From Elusimicrobiota bacterium (GTDB lineage Bacteria > Elusimicrobiota > Elusimicrobia > UBA1565), in NCBI GenBank assembly GCA_016196755.1, contig JACPXC010000059.1, positions 1 to 64,000 of the forward strand: a stretch of 64,000 bases of DNA. Reading direction: 5' to 3'. The notes under the pieces were generated by a model, which was given only the letters and a program-made list of their open reading frames with translations, was not told the origin of the DNA and did no database searches. Below are positions 1-8,800 of this stretch, piece after piece. Position 1 is the stretch's first letter, and the number at the start of each line of letters is the position of its first letter. A program made the position numbers and the translations under genes.

Positions 1-31
1 CGAAAGGAACGAGGGTCCGGCGCGGCGAGCT
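1..31 (-). repeat. 31-bp inverted repeat, copy 1
   Basis: The reverse complement of 1-31 matches 1291-1321 at 29 of 31 bases. The copy may extend beyond the left window edge. The two copies bracket the two small exported-protein genes. Confidence 0.6.
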
Positions 32-640
32 CGTGGGGAGGAGGCAACGCGCGAGATCTCGCGGGAAGCGCGCCAAGGCGAACGGCGGGGTTTGGCGAAC
101 GGGCTGAGCGGCGCTGTCGTCGGGGACGGCGAGGTCTTCACCGGGGAAACTGACCAGGGTATCGCGACCGGCCGGATTAAATCTCACGGCCTGCCCGGGG
201 GTGTTCACCGTGAGTACGGCGTCGAAATTGCCATCCGGCGCGTTCGGGCCGATGGTGTAGGCGACGACGAAGGTTTTTGCCTCGTCGAGCTCGAAGGAGG
301 TCGGCGGCAAATTCGCATCATTCTCAATCGTGATGCCAGTGATGGTGAAGTCGCTTTGGTACGCGGCGGGGACCGACACGGAGACGGTAAGATTCTCGAT
401 TTTTCCGGCGCTGACACCGGCGGCTGCATTTCGGAGCGGGAGTTCTATAGTCCCGGTGTCGCCGGGCTTCACGACAGTCTGAGCTGCCACCGGACCAGCG
501 AGCAAGCCCGCCGCGAGGGCCAAGACAACAGCCCCCAGCGTGGTCTTCGGAACAGCGGTATTGCCGACGCGGGCGGCGTGTCGCCCGCTCATCGCCGCGC
601 ACGGCCATTCTTCGCCGTGCCGGTCATGGAGTTCCTTCAT
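1..640 (-). CDS. Exported protein of unknown function, 3' end cut by window edge
   Basis: The frame stays open from the ATG at 640 to the left edge, so the C-terminus is outside the window. After an unusually long N-terminal region there is a hydrophobic stretch (about residues 35-52, ending AGPVAAQ) that looks like a signal peptide. The following 110 residues are rich in beta-prone T/V/I runs. The start is chosen because a purine-rich AAGGGGGG precedes it by three bases and the upstream gene's stop is only 12 bases away, which suggests one operon. A second ATG at 592 is possible. The last 40 visible residues change character to Pro/Arg-rich and enter a 31-base sequence repeated in inverted orientation at 1291-1321. 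No family recognised. Confidence 0.6.
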   Translation of the reverse strand, partial: MKELHDRHGEEWPCAAMSGRHAARVGNTAVPKTTLGAVVLALAAGLLAGPVAAQTVVKPGDTGTIELPLRNAAAGVSAGKIENLTVSVSVPAAYQSDFTITGITIENDANLPPTSFELDEAKTFVVAYTIGPNAPDGNFDAVLTVNTPGQAVRFNPAGRDTLVSFPGEDLAVPDDSAAQPVRQTPPFALARFPRDLARCLLPTSSPRRTLVPF

Positions 641-652
641 AGCCCCCCTTCT

Positions 653-1102
653 TTAAGGGCCGCCAATTGTGCAGGACTCTGTGCTGAACAGGTTCGCGAA
701 CTCGCTCGTGGGCACGAGGACGGTTCCGGCCAGCGTCCCGCCCACGACGGTCTTGTCCTTGACGTTTATGAGGAGGTTTGCCGACGAGGCGCATGCTGTC
801 GTCGTGCTTGCCTTTACCTGAATCGAGGAGAAGGAAGAATCTGGGCATGTTGCCGAACCGCCGAATTTGCCCTCCAACGAGCCCGCCGGGTTGCTCGCAA
901 ATACGACCTTGGGTTTGAAACGAACTGGCGGCTGAACTTTCATGCAAAACTCAGCAGTCTGGCCATAGCTCACCTGAAAGTTCGCACGATCAAAGGTAAT
1001 TTTTACCTTGGGTCGCTTCGCATTGGACGGCACTTCCTTGGCCGAAAGGTTCGCCGGGTATCCGACGACGAGAAAAGCGGCGAGGAAGTTCCGAGCCATC
1101 AT
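653..1102 (-). CDS. Small exported protein of unknown function
   Basis: A 149-residue protein beginning MMARNFLAAFLVV with a short hydrophobic signal sequence, probably cleaved near NLSAKE. The mature part is beta-rich with four spaced cysteines (in FCMKV, ATCPD, TACAS and SCTIG), compatible with two disulfides outside the cytoplasm. The start at 1102 is preceded by GAGAGGAG seven bases upstream; longer readings of the frame lack this. It lies just upstream of the edge gene (12-base gap) and downstream of a possible small gene whose stop overlaps its ATG, so the three probably form one leftward operon from the promoter at 1531-1558. No family recognised. Confidence 0.7.
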   Translation of the reverse strand: MMARNFLAAFLVVGYPANLSAKEVPSNAKRPKVKITFDRANFQVSYGQTAEFCMKVQPPVRFKPKVVFASNPAGSLEGKFGGSATCPDSSFSSIQVKASTTTACASSANLLINVKDKTVVGGTLAGTVLVPTSEFANLFSTESCTIGGP

Positions 1103-1437
1103 TGAGAACTCCTCTCGCGCTGTTGTGCGGTCTCGCGCATATGCGAGCCGCACGGCGCGGCCTGGGAAAGGGGGGGATCCTCGACGAGCCCTCCTAACCC
1201 TTCGTTCCCCGCCGAAGCCCCTCGACCCCCCCGAACTTCACCGGGCCGCGTTCTCTCCTTAGCGCGTGTCCTTGCCGGCCCTGCGGGGCCAGCTCGCCGC
1301 GCCGGACCCTCGTCCCCTTCGGCCGTTCCCCAGGACGTTCCCTCGCCGGCCCCGCCGCAGCTCGGCGTGGGCGTTGGGGTACCGCGGGGGACAAAAACAA
1401 AAGAAAGAGCCCGCAGGAGAAGCAAAGCATCCCTCAT
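1099..1437 (-). CDS. Possible small Pro/Gly/Arg-rich exported protein
   Basis: A candidate 112-residue frame starting MRDALLLLRALSFVFV, which resembles a signal sequence, followed by low-complexity Pro/Gly/Arg/Glu-rich sequence with no recognisable domain. Support: a GAGGAG motif seven bases before the ATG, a good promoter about 95 bases upstream, and a stop that overlaps the next gene's ATG (ATGA). Against: the composition is what random GC-rich DNA gives, a second leftward frame (start 1430) also begins with a hydrophobic run, and the inverted repeat 1291-1321 lies inside. It may be a frameshifted remnant or a leader region. Confidence 0.33.
   Translation of the reverse strand: MRDALLLLRALSFVFVPRGTPTPTPSCGGAGEGTSWGTAEGDEGPARRAGPAGPARTRAKERTRPGEVRGGRGASAGNEGLGGLVEDPPLSQAAPCGSHMRETAQQRERSSQ
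1291..1321 (+). repeat. 31-bp inverted repeat, copy 2
   Basis: Matches the reverse complement of 1-31 with two mismatches. No transposase lies between the copies. Confidence 0.6.
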
Positions 1438-1530
1438 GAAAGCTCCTCGTCCGACGTGCACATCCGCTCGCCTCTTCCCGCCTGTTCTTGGCGCCTGCCC
1501 AACGCCCGAGTCACCCAGCCGCTGTCGGCG

Positions 1531-1558
1531 AGTATAAGCCGCAACCTCCCCCTGTCAA
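1531..1558 (-). promoter_or_regulatory. Sigma-70-like promoter for the left-edge operon
   Basis: Leftward TTGACA (1558-1553), 16-base spacer, TATACT (1536-1531). Transcription would start near 1525 and run into the exported-protein genes at 1437, 1102 and 640. Confidence 0.6.
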
Positions 1559-1601
1559 TGACAGCGGGTGTCACATTGCCGAACTACCTACGCCCCCGCC
1601 G

Positions 1602-2324
1602 TTAAAGGTCCAGCCGGAGGCCTTTCCCGCGCACGGTCACGAGAATCCTGCGCAGCGTCGTCGGCAGTTTGCGCTTGAAGCGGGCGATCACCTGGTTCAG
1701 AAGCGTGTTGCTCGATTCGCTGGCCCCCGGCTCAAGCAGCAGCAGCTTCGCCTGCGTACGCCCTACGCCGGCCGCGCCGGCCGCGGCCAACTGGTACACG
1801 AAGTCGACCTCCCGTTCCGTGAGCGGCCGACTGGTTCGGCCGCCATGGAGCAGCCGCCCGTCGCGACGCCTGTACATCAGGCCAGGTCCGACATGATCCC
1901 AACCGGCGTGGTTGATCGCCTGCTGAACGAGGACGTCGACCCCCTGCAGGCCCTTCACGATGACTTCAGCCACCAAACCCGACAACAGTCCGGCCTCGAT
2001 CCCCCGACCCGCGTCGGCGGTCCAGAGGAGCACGGGCGGGCGATGGGGACCGAAGGCCGCCCTGAGCTTGGCCGCCAGCATGTCGCCGGAATCCCCCGGC
2101 ATGTGCCGGTCCAAAACGACGACGTCGGGCGTGCCGGCCCCGAGCCGTTCGAACAGAAGCCGCGGGTCGCTCAGCCCCTCGACCGCGAAGCCCGCCGCGG
2201 TCAGGGCGATGCAGGCGAGCTCCAGGCATTCTTGGTCGTCGTCGACCACCAGGACGCGCCCGAGACCCGGCACGCGGGTCGGTACGGTCAAAGCACGGCG
2301 CGAGGGAGCGGATTGGTCTTCCAT
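1602..2324 (-). CDS. Two-component response regulator (receiver + winged helix)
   Basis: A 240-residue regulator. The receiver domain (about residues 22-130) has the acidic cluster D28-D30, phospho-acceptor D72 in VVVLDRHMPG, T102 and K124 in VIVKG. The C-terminal 75 residues (from LTEREVDFVYQL to GKGLRLDL) fit an OmpR/PhoB-type winged helix, so it probably binds DNA when phosphorylated. No partner kinase gene is adjacent. Its ATG lies inside the 3' end of the vapC gene (37-base overlap), so it may be transcribed with the toxin-antitoxin pair, an unusual partnership. Confidence 0.85.
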   Translation of the reverse strand: MEDQSAPSRRALTVPTRVPGLGRVLVVDDDQECLELACIALTAAGFAVEGLSDPRLLFERLGAGTPDVVVLDRHMPGDSGDMLAAKLRAAFGPHRPPVLLWTADAGRGIEAGLLSGLVAEVIVKGLQGVDVLVQQAINHAGWDHVGPGLMYRRRDGRLLHGGRTSRPLTEREVDFVYQLAAAGAAGVGRTQAKLLLLEPGASESSNTLLNQVIARFKRKLPTTLRRILVTVRGKGLRLDL

Positions 2325-2740
2325 TTCGCTCGTTCAGTCCCGGGGAAAAGGGTGAACCCGGCCAAGCCGAAATGGCGGTCGAATGTGAACGCGCGCCTGA
2401 CACGATAGCGGCGCATCAAGGCGAACGAGACCGCGTCGGTGAAACCCACTCCCGCGTCGGCGAACTTCTCATAGAGCGCCAGCGCCGCGCGCTCGTCGTC
2501 GGCATCGGGACGCAGGACGGAAAGGACCTTGGACTCGAGGACGCCGCGGGCCTTGGAGGCCGCGAAAGTCGCGCCCGCTCGCCGACCGACGAAGGTGACG
2601 ACCTCGTCAAGTACAAAGTTGCTGGTGCAGAGGCGCCCTCCCTCTTCCTTAATTACCCCCAACGCCTTCGTCGCCGCGCCATGCTGGCCGTCCTGGGTCA
2701 GCCAGAGGGCGATGAAGGCCCCGGAGTCCAGAAAGGTCAC
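2288..2740 (-). CDS. vapC: VapC-type PIN-domain toxin
   Basis: A 150-residue PIN-domain protein; such toxins are usually Mg-dependent RNases. The conserved acidic residues are visible: D5 in FLDSGAFIALW, D45/E46 in FVLDEVV, D102 in GFTDAVSFALMRR, and D121 in FTFDRHF. The start is a GTG whose TG forms the antitoxin's TGA stop (GTGA overlap), the usual coupling of VapBC pairs. The 3' end overlaps the response-regulator start. The substrate RNA cannot be inferred. Confidence 0.85.
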   Translation of the reverse strand: MTFLDSGAFIALWLTQDGQHGAATKALGVIKEEGGRLCTSNFVLDEVVTFVGRRAGATFAASKARGVLESKVLSVLRPDADDERAALALYEKFADAGVGFTDAVSFALMRRYRVRRAFTFDRHFGLAGFTLFPGTERAKWKTNPLPRAVL

Positions 2741-2973
2741 GGCTTCTCGCCGTAGAGGTATTCGTCGAGATTCGTGGAACCGTCGACCGGGACCGGCCCC
2801 GAGTACACCGCTCCGTCATCGAGGAATGCGTCACCTCCGGAACGCGGCGAGCGCGTCAGCGCGGCGCGCATGGCCTCGCGGATAAACTCGCCCAGGGAGA
2901 TGCCCCGTCGGCGTGCCTCATCGAAGCCGCTCTGCCGCAATTCCTCGGGGAGCATCAAAGTCGTCCTAATCAT
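2737..2973 (-). CDS. vapB: VapB-type ribbon-helix-helix antitoxin
   Basis: A 78-residue protein starting MIRTTLMLPEELRQ, followed by a helical segment ISLGEFIREAMRAALTR: a ribbon-helix-helix DNA-binding N-terminus. The C-terminal tail (about residues 50-78, ending LDEYLYGEKP) would wrap and neutralise the PIN toxin. The start at 2973 is preferred because RHH proteins begin just before the beta strand; in-frame ATGs at 2979 and 2997 exist. There is no Shine-Dalgarno and the -10 box lies 8 bases upstream, so the mRNA is probably leaderless or nearly so. Confidence 0.75.
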   Translation of the reverse strand: MIRTTLMLPEELRQSGFDEARRRGISLGEFIREAMRAALTRSPRSGGDAFLDDGAVYSGPVPVDGSTNLDEYLYGEKP

Positions 2974-3010
2974 ATGCATACATAATGCTATATACATATA
3001 AATTTGTCAA
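2974..3010 (-). promoter_or_regulatory. vapBC promoter with imperfect palindromic operator
   Basis: Leftward TTGACA (3010-3005), 17-base spacer, CATTAT (2987-2982), then 8 bases to the vapB ATG. The AT-rich stretch 2972-2999 is an imperfect palindrome (20 of 28 positions symmetrical), a plausible autoregulatory site for VapB/VapBC. Confidence 0.6.
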
Positions 3011-3092
3011 GCCCTGACCAGCTCTGACCTTGCTCGGCTGGACATCGCGGGGATGAACTGTTATCAATAGCAAGGCGTTCGGAGGAGAAATC

Positions 3093-3605
3093 ATGCGCGT
3101 ACCCCTGATGGTCCTAGCGGTCCTCTTCGTGCTGTCTCCCGGCGCCCGCGCCGACGAGCAGCTCCCTCCCCCCGAGATCAAGGCGGAGTACGAGCGCATC
3201 CAGGCCCTCCCCGAGGCCGAGCGCGGCGCCGCCATGAAGGAACTCCGGGCCAAGCACGGCAAGGGGGAGGGCGAAGGGCGCTGGAAGAAGCGGGACCGTG
3301 GGATGACCCCCGAGATGAAGGCCGAGCGCGAGCGCATCAAGGCCCTGCCCGAGGGCGAGCGCCGCGAAGCCATCAAGGCGTTCAAGGCCAAGTACGACGT
3401 GGGACCGCGCGGGCATAGGGAACGGAACCCCGAGGAAAGGGCCGAACACAAGCGCGCCCCCAAGGGCGACGGCGGCCGCGCCTCGGCGATGAAGGAGGAG
3501 TACCGCCGCATCAAGGCCCTCCCCGAGGCCGAGCGCGGCGCGGCCATCTCGGCCTTCAAGGCCAAGCACGAGAAGCGCGAGGACGAGCCTAAGGCCGACC
3601 AGTAA
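3093..3605 (+). CDS. Exported charged protein with three copies of a helical repeat
   Basis: A 170-residue protein with a clear signal peptide (cleavage likely after GARADE) and a highly charged, helical mature part. A unit of about 27-30 residues occurs three times: residues 29-55, 72-99 and 130-157, each reading approximately (I/M)KAEYERIKALPEAERxxAIKAFKAKH. Linkers are basic and low in complexity. The start has a strong GGAGGAG six bases upstream and a TATCAA box further upstream, so this mRNA has a leader. Function unknown; the ExxRxxIKALPExER pattern resembles periplasmic helical-hairpin proteins, but no family is assigned. Its stop overlaps the end of the convergent SpoIID gene. Confidence 0.75.
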   Translation: MRVPLMVLAVLFVLSPGARADEQLPPPEIKAEYERIQALPEAERGAAMKELRAKHGKGEGEGRWKKRDRGMTPEMKAERERIKALPEGERREAIKAFKAKYDVGPRGHRERNPEERAEHKRAPKGDGGRASAMKEEYRRIKALPEAERGAAISAFKAKHEKREDEPKADQ

Positions 3606-5127
3606 GGCCGCCGCCCTCGAGCAGGCGCTCCACCGCCGCCGTCCCGCCGCGCTCGGCCACGCGCGCCACGCGCTCGCCGGCCTGCCGGTAGCTGAGCCGC
3701 ACGGCCCCGTCGGCGAGGATGGGCTCGTCTAAGGCCGGGTCCTCGCGCGCCAGCTCCCCGGCCCGCCACACGCAGACCCCCTCGGCGAGCCAGCGCGGCG
3801 CGCGGCCGCGCGAGACCCGGGCCGCCCACAGGTGGCTCATCTCGTGGCGCACCACGCTTTCCAAGATCCCACGCTCCTCGAGCGCCGCGGGCGGGGCCAG
3901 GTGCAGGATGCCGTCCCGCCAGCGCGCGGCGTGGCGCCCCGAGCCGCCGGCTGCGCGGAAGGAGTCGAAGTCGGGATGGGCGACGACGCGCACCGCCTCG
4001 GGCGCCCCGGACAGGGCCGCGCGCTCGCGCTCGAGCAGTTCGAGCAGGCGCGGCCCGCCGCCCTCGAGACAGGTCCCGCCCGCGCAGCGCGGTTGCGGCG
4101 GCAGCGCGCCCGGGTAATAGTGCTCGAGGATCTCGCGCGCCGAGGCGCCGCCCTTGGCCAGCGCCGCGGCCCCGGCCTGGCACATCCCCACCCCGTGCCC
4201 GAGCCCGCGGCCCTCGAACACGAAGTCCGCTCCCTCGCGGCGCAGCTCGAAGGCCGCGCTCTTGAGGACGTTCCAGCCCAGCGCGCGGCCGACGGCCGAG
4301 AGGAAGCGCTCGGCGCCTATCGCGGCGCCGTTGAGCTTCAGCGTCAAAGCGCGCCGCGCGGGGCTCCGTTCCGCGACGGCGAGATCGGTGAGCGGCTCGG
4401 CGGCACCCAGCCAGCCCGCGGCGCGGGCCAGGCGCTCGATACGGGCGGCCGGGACGGCGGCGCGCCAGCGCGCATGCGGACTGAGCGCGCACAGCGCGCG
4501 GCCGTCGCGGCCGGCGTCGGCGCGCGCGGGACCGCGCCCTTCCGTCCCCGGCCAGATCGAGCCCGGCGCGTCCAAGAGGCCCCCGCAGGCGGCGTGGTAG
4601 TGGCCGGGGAATATCCGTCCGCGCGCGCGCAGGAGCTGGCCGTCGGTGGCCGCGGCGGCCGCGCGGCCGGCGGCGCCGCCCAAGCCCGGGAAGACCTGGC
4701 AGTGGGTCAGGTCGCAGAACGCCCCCTCGTGCGGGGGACGCGTGCCCGCCGCCCAGGAGCGCGCGGCGACGGCTTGGGCCTTGAGCGCCTCGGCCGGCGC
4801 CCCGGCCCCGGCCTCGGCCTGGCTGACCCCCGCGGTGTAGGGCTCGAGCGGCGACGCGACGACGAGGACGAGGCGTCCCTCGCGGGTCGACGTCTCGAGC
4901 GAGCCGAGATACGCCCGCGGCGGCAGGCCGGGCACCGTCACCGTGAAGGTCGAGACGAAGCTCAGGCGCGCGGCCGGCTCCCCGGCCGCCAAGCGGCGGC
5001 GACGGCCGTTCTCCTCGACCACCGCCTCGACCGGCGCGTGTTTCGAGAACACGCGCACACGCACGGTCGTCGGCGGCTCAAGAGCCGCCGACGTCAGAGC
5101 GGCGAGGACGAGGAGCGGAACCACCAC
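3589..5127 (-). CDS. SpoIID/LytB-domain protein fused to a HExxH peptidase-like domain
   Basis: A 512-residue exported protein. Residues about 90-345 carry SpoIID/LytB hallmarks: LEPYTAGVSQAEAG (E105), EALKAQAVAARSW, YHAACGG and GLGHGVGMCQAGA. SpoIID-family enzymes are peptidoglycan lytic transglycosylases acting on glycan strands. The C-terminal 120 residues hold HEMSHLW (H428, E429, H432) and E449 in WLAEGV, a gluzincin-like zinc site resembling peptidase MA-type domains. The start is GTG, inside the 3' end of the transpeptidase gene (34-base overlap), so translation is likely coupled. It is the last gene of the DUF1175-macroglobulin-transpeptidase series. Confidence 0.8.
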   Translation of the reverse strand: MVVPLLVLAALTSAALEPPTTVRVRVFSKHAPVEAVVEENGRRRRLAAGEPAARLSFVSTFTVTVPGLPPRAYLGSLETSTREGRLVLVVASPLEPYTAGVSQAEAGAGAPAEALKAQAVAARSWAAGTRPPHEGAFCDLTHCQVFPGLGGAAGRAAAAATDGQLLRARGRIFPGHYHAACGGLLDAPGSIWPGTEGRGPARADAGRDGRALCALSPHARWRAAVPAARIERLARAAGWLGAAEPLTDLAVAERSPARRALTLKLNGAAIGAERFLSAVGRALGWNVLKSAAFELRREGADFVFEGRGLGHGVGMCQAGAAALAKGGASAREILEHYYPGALPPQPRCAGGTCLEGGGPRLLELLERERAALSGAPEAVRVVAHPDFDSFRAAGGSGRHAARWRDGILHLAPPAALEERGILESVVRHEMSHLWAARVSRGRAPRWLAEGVCVWRAGELAREDPALDEPILADGAVRLSYRQAGERVARVAERGGTAAVERLLEGGGLTGRP

Positions 5128-5876
5128 GCCAGCACCTCCCCGGCCGCGGCCGCCGCGTCGCGGCCCTGGCCGCGGTCGAGGAACACGACGACGACGGCGC
5201 GCGGGGCCTCGGCGGGCGCGAACCCCACGAACCAGCCCGACGTGGCCCCCGACCCGTCGGGGGCCGGGGCCGTGCCGGTCTTGCCGGCGACCGTCATGCC
5301 CGGCAGACGCGCCGGCGCGCAGGTACCCTCCGCCACGCAGGCCGAAAGCAGCGGCCGCAGGATGGGCCAGGCCGGGCCGGCCGGCCAGAGCGCCGCGGCC
5401 TCGAGCAGTTCCTCGGGCGTCAGCGCCAAGCCGGGCGAGAGCCCGAGGGCCAGTTCGCCCGCCGGCGCGCGGCGCAAGGCGGGCAGGGCCTCGGCGCGCG
5501 CCAGGCCCAGTTCGAGGCCCGCGGCCAGCAGGGTCTCGCGCTCGACGAGGCGCTCGCGGAAGAAGTTATTGCAGGAGTGCGCGAAAGCCGCGCGCAAGGA
5601 CACCGCCCCGTGCCCAGGCCGCCGCGAGCAGCCGCCCCGGCAGTAGACCGCCGCCGGCCGTCCCGCGCGAGCCAAGGCCAGGGCGTCGGCGATCTTAAAC
5701 AGCGAGGCCGGGGGCGCGGCGCCCGCGCCGCCCCCCCGGCTCTCGGTGAAGCGCCCTCCCGAGGCCAGGTCGGCCACCAGCACCACCCCGTCCCCCTTCT
5801 TAAGGAAGCGGCCCGGCCCGGTGTCAGCAGCGTAAGACGCCAACGCCAGCGCGGCGGCCATCTTAATCACCCACAT
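5094..5876 (-). CDS. Stand-alone penicillin-binding transpeptidase domain protein
   Basis: A 260-residue protein with all three serine-transpeptidase motifs: SxxK at S58-K61 (ASLFK), SxN at S101-N103 (HSCNN) and KTG at 199-201 (AGKTGTAP). A hydrophobic N-terminus (about residues 4-16) probably exports or anchors it. It is far shorter than class A or B PBPs and lacks glycosyltransferase and dimerisation modules. The ATG at 5876 overlaps the macroglobulin stop by 14 bases; an ATG at 5861 is an alternative. Bacterial alpha-2-macroglobulins are often linked with PBP1C; this small enzyme may fill that role. A penicillin-recognising hydrolase is the main alternative. Confidence 0.78.
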   Translation of the reverse strand: MWVIKMAAALALASYAADTGPGRFLKKGDGVVLVADLASGGRFTESRGGGAGAAPPASLFKIADALALARAGRPAAVYCRGGCSRRPGHGAVSLRAAFAHSCNNFFRERLVERETLLAAGLELGLARAEALPALRRAPAGELALGLSPGLALTPEELLEAAALWPAGPAWPILRPLLSACVAEGTCAPARLPGMTVAGKTGTAPAPDGSGATSGWFVGFAPAEAPRAVVVVFLDRGQGRDAAAAAGEVLAWWFRSSSSPL

Positions 5877-8800
5877 CGAGGCGCGCCTCGGCCGAGGACG
5901 CCCGCAGGTCCGGGGCGTAGGGCAGTTGGGCCACGGCCGGCAGGGCGTGCACCCGCCCCGCCGCCTCGGCGCGCAAGAGCGTCCGAAAGACGCTGCGGCC
6001 GGCCGGCAGGCGGCTGACGAAAAGCGCCACCCGGTCGTCGCGCCGCTCGCGCGCGTCGGCCCGGCCGTCCCAGTCCCGGCCCAGGCCCTCGAGCTCGGCC
6101 GACTCCAGGCCTTCGGCCGGCTCGAACCCGGAAGGCAGGAAGTCTTCGAGCATGAAGAACTCGCGCTCGGCGTCGGAGTCGACCTCGAGCGTGACGAGCA
6201 CCAGGTCGCCGCGGCGCAGGTCCTTGGCCGGCACGGCGCGGTAGCCTGGGCCATGGGGCAGGCGGACCGGCACCAACTTCTCGTAGCCGCGATGCACCCT
6301 GAGGCCCCGGCCCGCCTCCTCAGGCAGGTCCTCGCCGGCGTCGTGGTAGGTCAGCGCGGCCGTGTAGAAGACCTCCCCTCCGCCCGTAAGCGCCAGGTCC
6401 ACGCGGTTCTCGCCCGTACGCGCGCCCTTGAACGTCAGGGTCTGCGGCACGGCGCCCTGCCCGAGCTCGGCGTTGCGGGTCTCGCCGTTGAAGGCGGCCG
6501 ACAGCGACGCGCCGCTACCCGAGGGAGGCGCGCTCTTTAGGTAGTCGACTAGCGCGTAGGCGGCCGCCGCGGTGTCCTGCGTCGAGGCCCAGCCCGAGTC
6601 GCGCCGCGCGTTGAGCAGGCCCAAGACGGCCTCCGCGGCCAAAGCACCGCGCTCGCCGTCCTGGGGTGCCGCGGCCAGCACGGCGCGCAGGGCCGCGGCC
6701 GTGGTCTGCGTGTTGTCGGCGCGCCAGCCGTGGTCGAAGCTCTCGCCCTCCCAGCGCGCGGTCCCGCCGGCGCGCTGGGCGCCGGCCATCAGGCGCCGGG
6801 CCTCGTCGCGGGCGCGTTCCGCCATCCCCAGCTTCGAGAGCGCCAGCGCGTAGAGCGCGCGGGCCTGGGGCTTCATGCGCGCGGTGTCGGCCGCCATGCG
6901 CTCGGCGAGGGACCGCGTGGGGGCGTCGGCTGCCGCGTGGCTCAGGACGTAGAGCATGAAGGCGCGGATCGTCGGGCCGCCCGAGCCCGCGCCGTAGGAG
7001 CCGCCGGAGTCCTCGTCCTTGCCAGCGGCCAAGGAAGCTTCGAGCTGGCGCTCCACCGAGACGCGCCCGCGCTCGAGCACCGCGGCGTCGACCGCCCCGC
7101 CCTCGCGCTTGGCCTGCCAGAGGCCCCAGAGGGCGTAGGCGCTCATGAAGGGATGGGTGGCGTCCTCCTTCCACCAGCCCCAGCCGCCGTCCTCGTGCTG
7201 AAAGCCCACCAGGCGCTCGACGCCCTGGCCGACCATCTTGTCCAAATCCTTGGGCAGGGAGTCGGTGGGGAGCTTGAGCTCGCGGAACGCCCGCGACGCG
7301 GCCAGGGTCGGGCCGAAGCGGCTCATGGTCTGCTCGACGCAGCCGTACGGATAGCCCATGAGGGCGGGCAGCGACTGCATGAGCGCCGCGGCGGCCGAGG
7401 GCGCCAGGTGCAGCTCGAGGCGCGCCCCCGCGGGGTCGGCGGTGTCGGGAAGGCGCAGGCCCGCCGCGACTTTGTCGGTCAGCCGCCCGCCGACCGACAC
7501 GATGCGCTCGACCCCGTGCTCCTTGACGGGCACGGTAAGCTCGACGGCGTCGGACTCCGGCGCGCTCAGCGCGCGCACCGTCACCTTGGCCGCGCCGGGC
7601 GCCGCGGCGCGCACGCGCCAGGCCACGCGGACCTCGCCGCGCGCCGGGACGCTGACGACGCGCGTCGCGCCGCCCTCCATGAGGGACACCGGCCCCGCCA
7701 GCGCCAGCTCGACGCGCACCTCCTTGGCCTCGGGGAAGCGGTTCTGAACCACGGCGGCGAGCTCGGCCTCGTCGCCCTTGACCCAGAAGCGCGGCAGCTG
7801 CGGGCGCACGATGAGCTTCTTGGTCGTCACCAGGCGCCCCGCTCCCTGCCCGACCCGGCCGCGCGCGTCGGCGGCGCGGACGGTGGCCCGCCAGCCCGTG
7901 AGGTTGTCGGGGGTATGCAGGCGCAGGACCGTCGAACCGGACGGGCCGGTGGGCATGCGCGCGGTCCAGCTCATGGTGTCCTCGAAGCGCTTGCGTACCC
8001 GTCCCGGCGCGAGGCCCGCCTTCATGTCGTCGCCCTCGAAGTCCTCGGCCAGGGCCAGCGCGGCCTTGCCGCCGCGCCGCGAGCGGCCCTGCACCCAGAA
8101 CTGGGTCGAGTCGGAGGAGGCCACGCGCGGGGCGCGCCGGCCGTGGAAGAAGTCCTCGATCGGGGTCACGAGCTCGGGCACCACCGCGTAGACCGCCTCG
8201 TCGACGACCCCCAGCGAGACCTCGGCGTCGACCGGCTCGCCGCGCCAGTCCTTCGCGCTGATGGTGAAAGACACGTCCTCGTCGGGACCCGCCTCGGCGC
8301 GGTCGGGCGAGACCGACACCTTGATGAGCGAGCGCTCGGGGCTCACGCCCAGCGAGCGCCCGGCGCGATGCAGGCGTCCGCCCGAGAACGCCGTGGCGCT
8401 CAGCCGCACGCCCGGCGCCCAGTCCTCGGGGATGGGCAGGCGCACGGTGCCGTCGGCCTCGGCGCGCGCCAGCCAGCTCTTGTGCACGGTCCGGCCCTCC
8501 ACCGTCAAGCGCACCGGCGCGCCCTCCGGGCCGGCGACGACGATGCGCGCGGTCTCGCCGGGCTTGTAGGCCCGGCGGTCGGTGAGAAGGACCAGGCGCC
8601 CCTCGCCGGCCCGGGCGCTCTCCCCGGCCCCCGCGGCCCACAGCCACTCGGTGGCCTCGACGGCGCGCCCCGCGGCGTCGCGGCCGCGCACCTTCACGCG
8701 CCATGCCCCCGGCGCGGAGAGCGTCAGCGGCAGTTCGGCACCGCCCTTGGGGAGCGTCAGGGTACCGGCCATGGGGCCGGCGGCCAGGCGCCCCAGGACA

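Noticed and set aside
92-1105. 337-codon plus-strand frame
   Set aside because: It is antisense to two exported-protein genes that have signal peptides and Shine-Dalgarno motifs; the plus-strand product has neither.
1-1321. Insertion sequence bounded by inverted repeats
   Set aside because: The 31-bp repeats have no transposase between them and no visible target duplication; kept only as a repeat.
3832-5646. 604-codon plus-strand frame
   Set aside because: Antisense to the SpoIID and transpeptidase genes, which show catalytic motifs; composition is low-complexity Arg/Ala/Gly.
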